Source: Streptomyces sp. 378 (lineage in GTDB: Bacteria > Actinomycetota > Actinomycetes > Streptomycetales > Streptomycetaceae). From it: a stretch of 64,000 nucleotides of DNA. A program made the translations under genes and the position numbers. The notes under the pieces are model-generated. The model saw nothing but the letters and a program-made list of their open reading frames with translations. It made no database searches and had not been told where the DNA came from. The stretch spans positions 62,001-126,000 of the forward strand of contig NZ_JASKMS010000023.1 of assembly GCF_030124145.1 (NCBI RefSeq), in the 5' to 3' direction. Below, one piece after another: positions 25,656 to 33,392 of the stretch (within the stretch, counting starts at the first letter, position 1; each line of letters begins with the position of its first letter).

Positions 25656-26786
25656 CTACTGCGGCCGCCCGGCACCCAGGCGCTTCTGGACGAAGGCGTG
25701 GAATTCGCCGATGTGATGCTCGCTGGGCACGAGCACGCCGCCCTTGGCGTACAGCCGAGAGCTCATCGCGGGCTGACAGCGCTCGCACGCGTCGAAGTCC
25801 TGCCGGTTGACCCGGTCGAAGAGCTCCACCGACCGGCTCACGTCCTTACCGCTCTCGACGACGTGCTTGAGGTAGAGCCAGTCGCACTCGACGACGGTGC
25901 GATCCGCGGCGACCGGATACATCCGGTGGAAGATCACGTGGTCGGGTACGAGGTTGATGAACACCTGCGGCCGGACGGTGATGGCGTAGTAGCGGCGATC
26001 CTGGTCCGCGGTGACCCCTGGAATGCGGTCGAGGCCTTCGGAGCCATCCACGGTGAAGCCCTTGATCCCGGAGCCGAACTCCGCGCCGTGTCCCACGTAG
26101 AACTGGGCGGCGTACCCGTCGGCGAACTCGGGGAGCACCTCGGTCAGCTCGGGGTGGATCGTCGCGCAGTGATAGCACTCCATGAAGTTCTCGACGATGA
26201 GCTTCCAGTTCGCCTGCACGTCGTAGACGATGCGTTTGCCGACTTCGAGGTTGTCGATGTCGTAGTGCTCGATCGAGTCCGTGTCGCCGAGCCGCGCGAT
26301 GACGTCCCCCACGACCTCGTCGAAGGGGGGTGGTTTCTCCGCGAGGCACACCCACACATAGCCGAGCCACTCCCGCGTGGCCACTGTCGCCAGGCCGTAT
26401 GCGGTGCGGTCGACGTCGGGCATCTTGGTGAGGTTGGGCGCCGCGACCAGTTTGCCCGTCAGGTCGTACGTCCAGGCGTGATAGGGGCATTGGAAGGCGC
26501 GTTTGACCTCGCCGGTCTCCGCCGTGCAGAGCTTCGCGCCGCGGTGCCGGCAGATGTTGAAGAAGGCGCGCACGGAGTTGTCCCGTGCCCGGGTGATCAG
26601 GATGCTCTCGCGGCCCACCTCGACGGTCCGGAAGGCTCCGGGCCCGGCAAGGTCGGCGGAGCGGACGGCGCAGAACCACATCGCCTCGAAGATGTGTTCC
26701 TGCTCCTGGGCGAAGATGCCGGGGTCCGTGTAGGCGGAGCCGGGGAGGGTGGCGATCAGGCTGTCCGGCAGGCCGGTCGAGGTCAC
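25656..26786 (-). CDS. Rieske oxygenase alpha subunit, betaine-demethylase-like (copy 2)
   Basis: 376 residues, aligned without gaps to copy 1 at 3949-5097 over nearly the whole length, with the same CRHRGAKLC...CPYHAW Rieske site and NFMECYHCATIHPEL iron site. GTG 26786 is chosen because it matches the copy 1 N-terminus and has GAGGAG eight bases upstream; an ATG at 26822 would add 12 residues. It lies 130 bases after the reductase and is probably the last gene of ferredoxin-reductase-oxygenase. The two copies could differ in substrate (for example betaine versus another methylammonium compound) or be dosage duplicates. Confidence 0.88.
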   Translation of the reverse strand: MTSTGLPDSLIATLPGSAYTDPGIFAQEQEHIFEAMWFCAVRSADLAGPGAFRTVEVGRESILITRARDNSVRAFFNICRHRGAKLCTAETGEVKRAFQCPYHAWTYDLTGKLVAAPNLTKMPDVDRTAYGLATVATREWLGYVWVCLAEKPPPFDEVVGDVIARLGDTDSIEHYDIDNLEVGKRIVYDVQANWKLIVENFMECYHCATIHPELTEVLPEFADGYAAQFYVGHGAEFGSGIKGFTVDGSEGLDRIPGVTADQDRRYYAITVRPQVFINLVPDHVIFHRMYPVAADRTVVECDWLYLKHVVESGKDVSRSVELFDRVNRQDFDACERCQPAMSSRLYAKGGVLVPSEHHIGEFHAFVQKRLGAGRPQ

Positions 26787-26916
26787 AGTGCACTCCTCGG
26801 GGGATCGTCGTGGATCGGGCATGCACGCGCCGGGAAGTGCGACACCGGACGTCGTCGGGTGCGGAGCAGCGCGGCTCCACGCAACAGTTGCTGTGCGAGT
26901 GCGGCCTGTGCGCCCG

Positions 26917-28083
26917 TCAGGGCGTTCCGGCCGCCGCGAGGTGCTTGCGCCAGCGCATGAACGGCCGCGGCTGGTTCATCCCGAGCACGGCGACGGGGTG
27001 TCCCCCGCGCCGGTAGACGGCCAGGACGTTGCGCTCGTCCGCGGTGCCTTCCTCGATCGTCACGCTGTCGGCGCGGGAGGCGTTGCCGGCGAACTGGATC
27101 TTCACGCCGTACTGATCGGACCAGAAGTACGGTGGCCTCGGTACGCCCGGTTCGGACTCGCCCCAGGACAGCAGGGCGGCCACGGCCGCGTCGGGCCGCT
27201 CCCTGGCTCCGGTCCAGTGCTCGACACGGCGGTGGGTGCCGGCGCGCGGGTCGTACCAGGAAGCGCAGTCCCCGACCGCGACCACCCCGGCCAGGCTGGT
27301 ACGCCCGTCCGCACCGCACTTGACACCGTCGTCGAGTTCGACGCCGGATCCGGCCAGCCATTCGACGCAGGGACGGGCCCCGACCCCCACGACCACGATG
27401 TCGGCGGGGATGCTCCGGCCGTCCTCCATCAGGACGGCGTCGACGCGGTTCTCTCCGCTCAGCCCCTTCACGCCCACGCCGCACAACAGGCGTACGCCGT
27501 GGTCCGCGTGGAGGCCCGAGACGATGCGCCCCATGCCCGGGCCGAGCGGTCCGGCCAGGGGTGTGGGCGCCGCCTCGACGATGGTGACGTCGAGGCCGAG
27601 GGCGTGGGCGGTGGAGGCGACCTCGGCACCGATGAAGCCGCCGCCTATCACGACCAGGCGTCCGCCCCGGGCCAGTTCGTCCCGCAGGGCGCGAGCGTCG
27701 TCGAGGGTGCGCAGCGTGTGCACGCCGGGCAGTCCGTCCATGCCGGGCAGGGTCCGGGCGGTGGCGCCGGTGGCGATGACGATGCCGTCGGCGCGCACCT
27801 CCCGGCCGTCGGTGAGCCGCACGGCACGGGGCGTGGTGTCGAGTGCGGCGGCCCGGGCCCCGAGCAGCCACTCCGCCCGGAGGTCCTCGTCGTCCGGCTC
27901 CAGCGCGAGTTCGGCTTCGCCGATGCTGCCGGTCAGGAACTCTTTGGACAGGGGCGGCCTGTCGTACGGGCGATGTGTCTCGTCGCCGATGACGATCAGG
28001 CGACCGTCGTAGCCCTGTTTGCGCAACGAGCGCGCCGCCGACAGACCGGCCAGCGACGCGCCGACCACGGCCACCGTCCTCAC
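26917..28083 (-). CDS. Ferredoxin reductase (FAD/NAD-binding)
   Basis: A 388-residue pyridine-nucleotide-disulfide-type reductase, as found with Rieske and P450 ferredoxins. FAD site VVGASLAGLSAARSL at the N-terminus, NAD site VVIGGGFIGAEVAS near 148, and GVVAVGDCASW near 285. Its GTG start overlaps the ferredoxin stop by 4 bp (GTGA), so the two are translated together. It should pass electrons from NAD(P)H to the Rieske ferredoxin and on to one or both Rieske oxygenases. Known GbcAB systems use a single fused reductase instead, so this is a three-component variant. Confidence 0.9.
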   Translation of the reverse strand: MRTVAVVGASLAGLSAARSLRKQGYDGRLIVIGDETHRPYDRPPLSKEFLTGSIGEAELALEPDDEDLRAEWLLGARAAALDTTPRAVRLTDGREVRADGIVIATGATARTLPGMDGLPGVHTLRTLDDARALRDELARGGRLVVIGGGFIGAEVASTAHALGLDVTIVEAAPTPLAGPLGPGMGRIVSGLHADHGVRLLCGVGVKGLSGENRVDAVLMEDGRSIPADIVVVGVGARPCVEWLAGSGVELDDGVKCGADGRTSLAGVVAVGDCASWYDPRAGTHRRVEHWTGARERPDAAVAALLSWGESEPGVPRPPYFWSDQYGVKIQFAGNASRADSVTIEEGTADERNVLAVYRRGGHPVAVLGMNQPRPFMRWRKHLAAAGTP

Positions 28084-28439
28084 GCGACGCCCCCGGCGAG
28101 CCGGGCGGCGATGCAGGGAGGCAGGTTCGGGGCCGCCGTGGACAGCCGGACGTAGATCATGCCGTCCTCGACGAGGACCTCGTGCGTGCGCACCGGGAGC
28201 TTGGCCGGCGGGGCGTCGACGGCTCCGGTCTTGAGGTTGAACTTCGAGGCGTGCAAGGGGCATTCGACCTCGCAGCCCTCCAGCCAGCCGTCGGCGAGCG
28301 AGGCGTCCTGGTGGGTGCATGTGTCGTCGATGGCGAAGAGTTCGCCGTCGTCGGTGTGGAACACCGAGACCGGCGGGTCGATGTCGAGCCTGTGGGCCTC
28401 GCCTCGGGGCAGATCCACGAGACGGCACGCGGCAATCAT
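28080..28439 (-). CDS. Rieske-type ferredoxin
   Basis: A 119-residue Rieske ferredoxin with C41-x-H43 and C60-x2-H63, like NirD and dioxygenase ferredoxins. Two ATG codons are adjacent (28442 and 28439). The second is chosen because GAGG is then seven bases upstream. It is the first gene of the electron-transfer/oxygenase operon and overlaps the reductase by 4 bp. It is the likely direct donor to the oxygenase Rieske centre. Its promoter carries the tandem operator. Confidence 0.9.
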   Translation of the reverse strand: MIAACRLVDLPRGEAHRLDIDPPVSVFHTDDGELFAIDDTCTHQDASLADGWLEGCEVECPLHASKFNLKTGAVDAPPAKLPVRTHEVLVEDGMIYVRLSTAAPNLPPCIAARLAGGVA

Positions 28440-28450
28440 CATGACACCTC

Positions 28451-28519
28451 GGTGCGTATAGCGAAACGGATTGCGGTGAACGCAACGCCAGTTTGAGGGC
28501 GCCCACAAACCCTTGTCAA
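28451..28519 (-). promoter_or_regulatory. Promoter and tandem operator of the ferredoxin-reductase-oxygenase operon
   Basis: Minus strand: TTGACA (28519-28514), 18-base spacer, CAAACT (28495-28490), then boxes 28486-28470 (GTTGC-N7-GCAAT) and 28467-28451 (GTTTC-N7-GCACC), 2 bp apart. Confidence 0.7.
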
Positions 28520-28551
28520 GGAGTTCACTGGACACCGAATGCCCCTATTTT

Positions 28552-28572
28552 GCGTTGCTACAGACGCAACGC
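28552..28572. promoter_or_regulatory. Single extended operator box between folP and ferredoxin
   Basis: A perfect 7-7-7 palindrome, GCGTTGC-TACAGAC-GCAACGC, containing the 17-bp box at 28554-28570. It lies 33 bases upstream of the ferredoxin -35 and beyond the folP stop. It has no partner box at 2-bp spacing and may be a remote or looping site. Confidence 0.6.
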
Positions 28573-28610
28573 TCAGCGTCATGAGAAACGCAGGTCGGTG
28601 CCGGGGACCG

Positions 28611-29522
28611 TCAGAATGGCGGCACGGGCGACAGCGTTCCGGCCGCTTCGAGGCCCCACCGGGCGGCCACGCGCACCGCGTCGGCCGTCGAGGCCACGTC
28701 ATGGACGCGCACGCACCAGGCACCCTGCGCCGCGGCCAGGACCGATACCGCGGCGGTGGCCGCGTCCCGCAGGTGCGCCGGGCGGGGCCGACCGGTCTCC
28801 GGGTCCGCCAGGAGGTCTCCCAGGAAGGACTTCCGCGCCGCACCCACCAGGACCGGCCGGCCGAGTGCGGAAAGCTCCCGGAGACGGCCGAGCAGCCGCC
28901 AGTTGTGTTCGGAGTGCTTGGCGAACCCGAGCCCCGGGTCGACCACCAGACAGTCCGCCGGGACCCCGGCGTGCAAGGCCGCCTCGACTCTCGCCCGCAA
29001 CTCGTCGACCACGTCGGTGACGACGTCGTCGTACACGGCGTTCGCCTGCATGCCCGCGGAGTGCCCGCGCCAGTGCATGAGCACGTAGGGCGTGCCGGCC
29101 CGCGCCATCAGCGGCAGCATGGCCGGATCGGCGAGGCCTCCGGAGACGTCGTTGACGAGGGCGGCTCCGGCCTCGATGGCGTGCGCGGCGACCTCGGCCC
29201 GCATGGTGTCGACGCTGACCGTCGCACCGGCGGCGGCGAGTGCACGGACGACCGGCAGCACGCGCCGCAGCTCCTCCTCGACGGCCGGGCGCGCGGCACC
29301 GGGACGGGTCGACTCACCGCCCACGTCCAGGATGTCCGCGCCCTCGCCGAGCAGCGCCAGGCCGTGCGCGACGGCCCGTTCCGGGTCGAACCACCGCCCG
29401 CCGTCGGAGAACGAGTCGGGCGTCACGTTCACGATGCCCATCACCAGGGTCCGGTCGAGGCGGGGGAGGCCTCGCGGATGGAGCGCGGGAGCCACCTGAC
29501 CGGGCCGGGCGGCGGTACTCAC
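28611..29522 (-). CDS. folP: Dihydropteroate synthase
   Basis: Condenses pABA with the pterin pyrophosphate in folate synthesis. The 303-residue protein has VMGIVNVTPDSFSDGG, DVGGESTRPGA, SVDTMRAEVA, VNDVSGG, VDPGLGFAK and GAARKSFLG, all family landmarks in order. GTG 29522 gives a standard length; an in-frame ATG at 29588 would add 22 residues but lies inside an operator box. A dedicated folP in a methyl-catabolic cluster fits a high demand for THF as methyl acceptor. A decayed pabB lies just upstream on the same strand, so the unit once held two folate genes. Confidence 0.9.
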   Translation of the reverse strand: MSTAARPGQVAPALHPRGLPRLDRTLVMGIVNVTPDSFSDGGRWFDPERAVAHGLALLGEGADILDVGGESTRPGAARPAVEEELRRVLPVVRALAAAGATVSVDTMRAEVAAHAIEAGAALVNDVSGGLADPAMLPLMARAGTPYVLMHWRGHSAGMQANAVYDDVVTDVVDELRARVEAALHAGVPADCLVVDPGLGFAKHSEHNWRLLGRLRELSALGRPVLVGAARKSFLGDLLADPETGRPRPAHLRDAATAAVSVLAAAQGAWCVRVHDVASTADAVRVAARWGLEAAGTLSPVPPF

Positions 29523-29581
29523 GCGTCTCGGTGCGGGTCGGCGTGGGGACGTGCGGGAATCTTCATGAGCCTGTCGACCTC

Positions 29582-29648
29582 GTTGCATATAGAGGAACAA
29601 CGTGCGATATGGGCAACGAGTCTGAGGACGGCGGCACGGCACTGTCAA
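29582..29648 (-). promoter_or_regulatory. Promoter and tandem operator of folP
   Basis: Minus strand: TTGACA (29648-29643), 18-base spacer, CAGACT (29624-29619), then boxes 29617-29601 (GTTGC-N7-GCACG) and 29598-29582 (GTTCC-N7-GCAAC), 2 bp apart. It places folP in the same regulon as the catabolic genes. Confidence 0.68.
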
Positions 29649-29689
29649 GGCGGCTGGGAAGCCTGGGCATCCCTGTACGGACCGGACGC

Positions 29690-29980
29690 CGGAGAGAGCA
29701 GACGAGAGGCCTCCAGCTCGGCCTCCTCCCGCTCCCCGGCGGGATCGGGGACCCCCAGGTGATGCCGAAGCCCAGCACCGGTCCGGCAGGGTCGGCCCGG
29801 TCGATCCGAAAAGTGCGGACGCCCAGGGCCGGTTCACCGGTCCCCCGGTCGGCGTCGACCCACCCGACGGCCCGGCGGTAGGGGCCACGTGGCCGGCACT
29901 CCAGGGCGTCGATGATGCGCAGTGCATCGGACCCGGGCGCGCCGGTCACGGAGCCCGGCGGGAACGAGCCCGCCGAAGCG
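29690..29980 (-). pseudogene. pabB: Remnant of aminodeoxychorismate synthase component I (3' part)
   Basis: On the minus strand a frame reads GSFPPGSVTGAP, then IIDALECRPRGPYRRAVGWVDADRG and FGITWGS, which are the C-terminal landmarks of PabB/TrpE enzymes. After ITWGS the frame is lost, and the expected EREEAELEASRLL continues in another frame, so there is at least one frameshift. The N-terminal three quarters are missing; bases 29,981-30,148 show nothing recognisable. PabB makes the aminodeoxychorismate precursor of pABA, the FolP substrate, which explains its position. Confidence 0.78.
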
Positions 29981-30148
29981 GGCCGTCGGGGCGGGAGCGG
30001 ATACGGCGGTTCGTCCAAGGGCCAGCGGGGCGGGGGGCCTCGGTCATGACGGTGGCCGGCGGCCGGGGCCGTTGTCCGTGCGCGGGTCTCGCCCGAGGAG
30101 ACGTGGGTGCACGTGACCGTCCCGGCCGGCCCAGGGCCCGGCCCTGTG

Positions 30149-30784
30149 TCACCAGCCGCGGGCGGCCCACTCCTCCAGGTGCGGTGCTTCCGCCGCGACG
30201 GTGGTGGTATCGCCGTGTCCCGTGTGGACGGCCGTCTCACCGGGGAGGGTCAGCAGCCGATCACCGATGGAGCCGATGATCGTACCGAAGTCGCTGTACG
30301 AGCGCCCGGTCGCGCCGGGCCCTCCGGCGAACAGCGTGTCGCCGCTGAACAGCGCGCCCAGGTCCGGTGCGTACAGGCACACGGCGCCCGGAGCGTGTCC
30401 GGGCGTGTGCAGGACACGCAGGCCGATGCCCGCCACCGTGAGCTCGTCACCGTCCGCGAGCGGCCTGTCGGGGCGCCGGCCGGGATGGACCATCTTCCAC
30501 AGCACCTGGTCGTCAGGGTGCAGGAGGATGGGCGCGCCCGTGGCCAGCGCGATGTCCGGCGCGGCGCGCACATGGTCGTCGTGGGCGTGGGTGCAGACGA
30601 CGGCCGACAGACGCCGGTCGCCGACGGCCTCCAGGACGGCGTCGGAGTCGTGTGCGGCGTCAATGACGACCACCTCGTCGTCGTCACCGATGATCCAGAC
30701 GTTGTTGTCGACGTCCCAGGTGCCGCCGTCGAGGCTGAAGGTCCCGCTGGTGACGAGGTGTTCGATCCGCGGTGCGCCGGCCAT
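30149..30784 (-). CDS. MBL-fold hydrolase, partner of mycothiol-dependent formaldehyde dehydrogenase
   Basis: A 211-residue metallo-beta-lactamase-fold protein with the THAHDDHV metal motif, a later HTPGHAPGAV histidine and GDTLFAGG aspartate. Its ATG shares one base with the stop of the dehydrogenase gene (TGATG); a GTG one codon earlier is possible. The same pair occurs in mycobacteria (mscR followed by an MBL gene). A role in hydrolysing S-formylmycothiol to formate and mycothiol is likely but not shown by the sequence. Confidence 0.88.
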   Translation of the reverse strand: MAGAPRIEHLVTSGTFSLDGGTWDVDNNVWIIGDDDEVVVIDAAHDSDAVLEAVGDRRLSAVVCTHAHDDHVRAAPDIALATGAPILLHPDDQVLWKMVHPGRRPDRPLADGDELTVAGIGLRVLHTPGHAPGAVCLYAPDLGALFSGDTLFAGGPGATGRSYSDFGTIIGSIGDRLLTLPGETAVHTGHGDTTTVAAEAPHLEEWAARGW

Positions 30785-31869
30785 CACAGCACCACCACCG
30801 AGCGCAGCACGTCGCCGTGGTGCATCTTCTCGAACGCCTCCTCCACGTCGCCGAGGCCGATGGTCTCGGAGACGAAGGCGTCCAGGTCGAAACGGCCTCC
30901 CAGATACAGGTCGATGAGGGCCGGGAAGTCGCGCGAGGGCAGGCAGTCGCCGTACCAGCTGGACTTCAGCGCACCACCCCGCCCGAAGACGTCGAGCAGG
31001 GGCAGCTCCACCTTCATCTCCGGGGTGGGCACGCCGACCAGCACGACCGTGCCGGCCAGGTCACGGGCGTAGAAGGCCTGCCGGTAGGTCTCGGGGCGGC
31101 CGACCGCCTCGACGACGACGTCCGCGCCGAAGCCGCCCGTCAGCTCGCGCACTGCTTCCACCACGTCGTCCTTCGCCCCGTCGACCGTGTGGGTCGCGCC
31201 CATGGCCATGGCCCGGTCCAGCTTGCGCCGGTCGATGTCGACGGCGATGACCTTGCTCGCTCCGGCGAGCCTCGCACCCGCGACGGCGGCCATGCCGACG
31301 CCTCCGCAGCCGATGACGGCGACGGAGTCGCCCCTGCCGACGGCGCCGGTGTTCACGGCCGCGCCGAAGCCCGCCATGACGCCGCACCCGAGCAGCCCGG
31401 CCGCGGCCGCCGGGGCCGCCGGATCCACCTTGGTGCACTGCCCGGCCGCGACCAGCGTCTTCTCCGCGAACGCGCCGATGCCGAGGGCGGGCGAGAGGGG
31501 GGTGCCGTCGAGCAGCGTCATGGGCTGTGCGGCGTTGTGGGTGGCGAAGCAGTACCAGGGCTTGCCCTTGCTGCATGCCCGGCACTGGCCGCACACCGCC
31601 CGCCAGTTGAGGATCACGAAGTCGCCGGGCTCGACACCGGTGACACCCTCTCCTACCGCTTCGACGCGGCCTGCCGCCTCGTGCCCCAGAAGGAAGGGGA
31701 ACTCGTCGTTGATGCCGCCCTCGCGGTAGTGGAGATCGGTATGACAGACGCCGCACGCCTCGACGTCGACCAGCGCCTCGCCCGGGCCGGGGTCGGGGAC
31801 GACGATCGTTTCGACGGTGACCGGTGCGCCCTTCTTGCGGGCGACGACGGCACGAACCTCGTGGGCCAT
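30784..31869 (-). CDS. S-(hydroxymethyl)mycothiol dehydrogenase
   Basis: A 361-residue zinc alcohol dehydrogenase. The catalytic zinc site begins at CGVCHTDLHYREGG and GHEAAGRVEAVG, the structural zinc cysteines are in VCGQCRACSKGKPWYC, and the NAD site is AVIGCGGVGMAAVAG with a following Asp. These features and the CHTDLHYREGGINDEFPFLL segment match actinobacterial mycothiol-dependent formaldehyde dehydrogenase/nitrosothiol reductase. ATG 31869 has GAGGAG upstream. It removes the formaldehyde released by the Rieske step and by sarcosine oxidase when folate is limiting. Confidence 0.92.
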   Translation of the reverse strand: MAHEVRAVVARKKGAPVTVETIVVPDPGPGEALVDVEACGVCHTDLHYREGGINDEFPFLLGHEAAGRVEAVGEGVTGVEPGDFVILNWRAVCGQCRACSKGKPWYCFATHNAAQPMTLLDGTPLSPALGIGAFAEKTLVAAGQCTKVDPAAPAAAAGLLGCGVMAGFGAAVNTGAVGRGDSVAVIGCGGVGMAAVAGARLAGASKVIAVDIDRRKLDRAMAMGATHTVDGAKDDVVEAVRELTGGFGADVVVEAVGRPETYRQAFYARDLAGTVVLVGVPTPEMKVELPLLDVFGRGGALKSSWYGDCLPSRDFPALIDLYLGGRFDLDAFVSETIGLGDVEEAFEKMHHGDVLRSVVVL

Positions 31870-31904
31870 GAGCTGCTCCTCAAGCAGGAAACTCTCGCGA
31901 GCGC

Positions 31905-31972
31905 GTTGCCTCATACGCTACACGCACCGCTATGCGCAACCGAGCATCGCGGAGGAGAACGCCGAGGGTCAA
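31905..31972 (-). promoter_or_regulatory. Promoter and tandem operator of the formaldehyde-detoxifying operon
   Basis: Minus strand: TTGACC (31972-31967), 18-base spacer, GATGCT (31948-31943), then boxes 31940-31924 (GTTGC-N7-GGTGC) and 31921-31905 (GTAGC-N7-GCAAC), 2 bp apart. Confidence 0.65.
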
Positions 31973-31984
31973 GGGCTCGGTGCC

Positions 31985-32540
31985 AACCGGGTCACGGACG
32001 CCCTGTCCCCGGATCCCGCGCTGACGGCTGTCGCCCTCGACGCCACGGTGCCCGCCCAGGTGGCCGGAGTCGCGGCAGGTCACAACGCGGTGATCTCGGC
32101 CGTCTCCCCACCCCGCGACGGTTCCGACCCGTCCGCCCCGCTGCTGGAGACGTACCGCTCCCTGATCGAGGGGCTGCGCACCGCGGGCGGGCCGCGACTT
32201 GTCGTAGTGGGCGGCGCCGGCAGCCTCAGGACGACATCGGGCGTGGACCGCGTAGACACCGCCGATTTTCCGGCGGTTTACAAGGCCGAGTCCCTCGCCC
32301 AGCGCGAGGTCATGCGGCTGCTGCGCGCCGAGGTGAGCGACCTGGACTGGACGTACGTCTCCCCGGCTGACGAGATCGCCCCCGGCGACCGGACCGCCCA
32401 GTTCCGGCTCGGCGGCGACGAACTCCTCGTCGACGCGAACGGCCGCAGCTTCATCAGCGCCGAGGACTACGCCGTCGCGCTGGTCGACGAACTGGAGAAG
32501 AACCAGGCCATCCGCCGCCGTATTCACCGTCGCCTACTGA
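31985..32540 (+). pseudogene. NAD(P)-binding (NmrA/YwnB-like) oxidoreductase, N-terminus lost and C-terminus frameshifted
   Basis: From VTDALSPDPALT onward the frame matches the later two thirds of an atypical-SDR NAD(P)H-binding protein (LVVVGGAGSLRTTSGV, DLDWTYVSPADEIAPG, ISAEDYAVALVDELE). The nucleotide-binding N-terminus (GATGxxG) is absent; its place is taken by the regulatory region of the mycothiol dehydrogenase gene. At the end, the usual FTVAY and stop are present at 32523-32540 but one base out of frame. It is therefore broken at both ends. Bases 32,541-32,726 hold nothing else. Confidence 0.8.
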
Positions 32541-32726
32541 CCTGCGCCCGGGCCTGCCACGATTCCGGTCGCGGACAGGGAGAGGACCGGCCGGCCCCGG
32601 ACGGCGGCGGTGACGAGCCGATCGCGGCTACGAGCCTGGCTGGGCGCCCTTGGCCTTGCCAAGGCAGCGCCGTGCGGCGAGGCCAAGGGCGATGGCCGGC
32701 GGCCGACAGGGCCTCACCTGGCACGG

Positions 32727-33278
32727 TCAAGGGCCGGTGCCCGCGCGATCGCCTGCCGCGCGTACCCGTGCGGGGCCCTGCACCGCGCCTCTTGCGCCGT
32801 GGGCCGTCAGCTTGTTCACCAGCTCGCGCAGGATCAAGCGCTCAATCGGGGTGAGCGGCTCCAGGAGGTCGGCGGTGATCTGCGGGACGTGCGCGGCGAG
32901 GGCGCGTCCCAGCAGTTCACGACCTTTCGGGGTGGCTTCCAGGAGTGCGGCGCGGCGGTCGTCGGGGTGGGGGTGCCGGGCGAGCAGCCCGGCCTCCTCC
33001 ATGCGGGCGATGAGCCGGGTCAGCCCGCCGGAGGTGAATGACAGATCCTCGGCCAAGCGGGCGCTGGTGGTCCGGTTCTGCGGGTGCCGGGCCAGGCGCA
33101 GGAGCACCTCGAACTCGGAACCGATCAGCCCGGTGGCCTCGCGCATGGTGCGTTCGGACCGACCGCCGATCACGTCCGTCAGCCGCAGGATGTCGCCGTA
33201 CAAGACGACCGCCTCGTCGTTCAGCAGCTCATTCTTAAACCTGACGACACAGCGGTCTCGGATGCGTCCGGGCGCCAA
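32727..33278 (-). CDS. MarR-family regulator
   Basis: A MarR winged-helix protein: LARHPQNRTTSARLAEDLSF, then TSGGLTRLIARMEEAGLLARHPHPDDRRA (helix 4 and wing) near residues 75-110, and a helical C-terminus. The only upstream start in frame is TTG at 33278, which gives 183 residues, somewhat long at both ends for the family; the last 25 residues look unstructured. It is divergent from a truncated Tat protein gene, with a strong inverted repeat between them. Its former targets may be the broken genes on either side. Confidence 0.8.
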   Translation of the reverse strand: MAPGRIRDRCVVRFKNELLNDEAVVLYGDILRLTDVIGGRSERTMREATGLIGSEFEVLLRLARHPQNRTTSARLAEDLSFTSGGLTRLIARMEEAGLLARHPHPDDRRAALLEATPKGRELLGRALAAHVPQITADLLEPLTPIERLILRELVNKLTAHGARGAVQGPARVRAAGDRAGTGP

Positions 33279-33330
33279 AGCTCCATGTCTGAGGGCGCGA
33301 TGCGCAACTTGAAAGTCAAAATAATCCTGT

Positions 33331-33354
33331 ACGGGAAGGTAACTTCCTTCCCGT
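33331..33354. promoter_or_regulatory. Probable MarR operator
   Basis: Perfect inverted repeat ACGGGAAG-N8-CTTCCCGT between the marR gene and the divergent truncated gene. Arm length, spacing and position are typical for a MarR dimer site. The flanking run AAAGTCAAAATAATCCTG is unusually AT-rich for this DNA and is probably promoter. Confidence 0.65.
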
Positions 33355-33392
33355 CAATCACACTGCAGCACCGCACTGAAGGGGAAACCTCC

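Noticed and set aside
26882..26892. GCAACAGTTGC upstream of the second Rieske oxygenase as an operator
   Set aside because: The arms are in the opposite order and one base apart, and no 17-bp box or partner fits. The gene can be read from the ferredoxin promoter.
29563..30240. A 225-codon minus-strand frame as an intact gene
   Set aside because: Only its middle matches PabB and the match shifts frame, so it is called as a pseudogene fragment instead.
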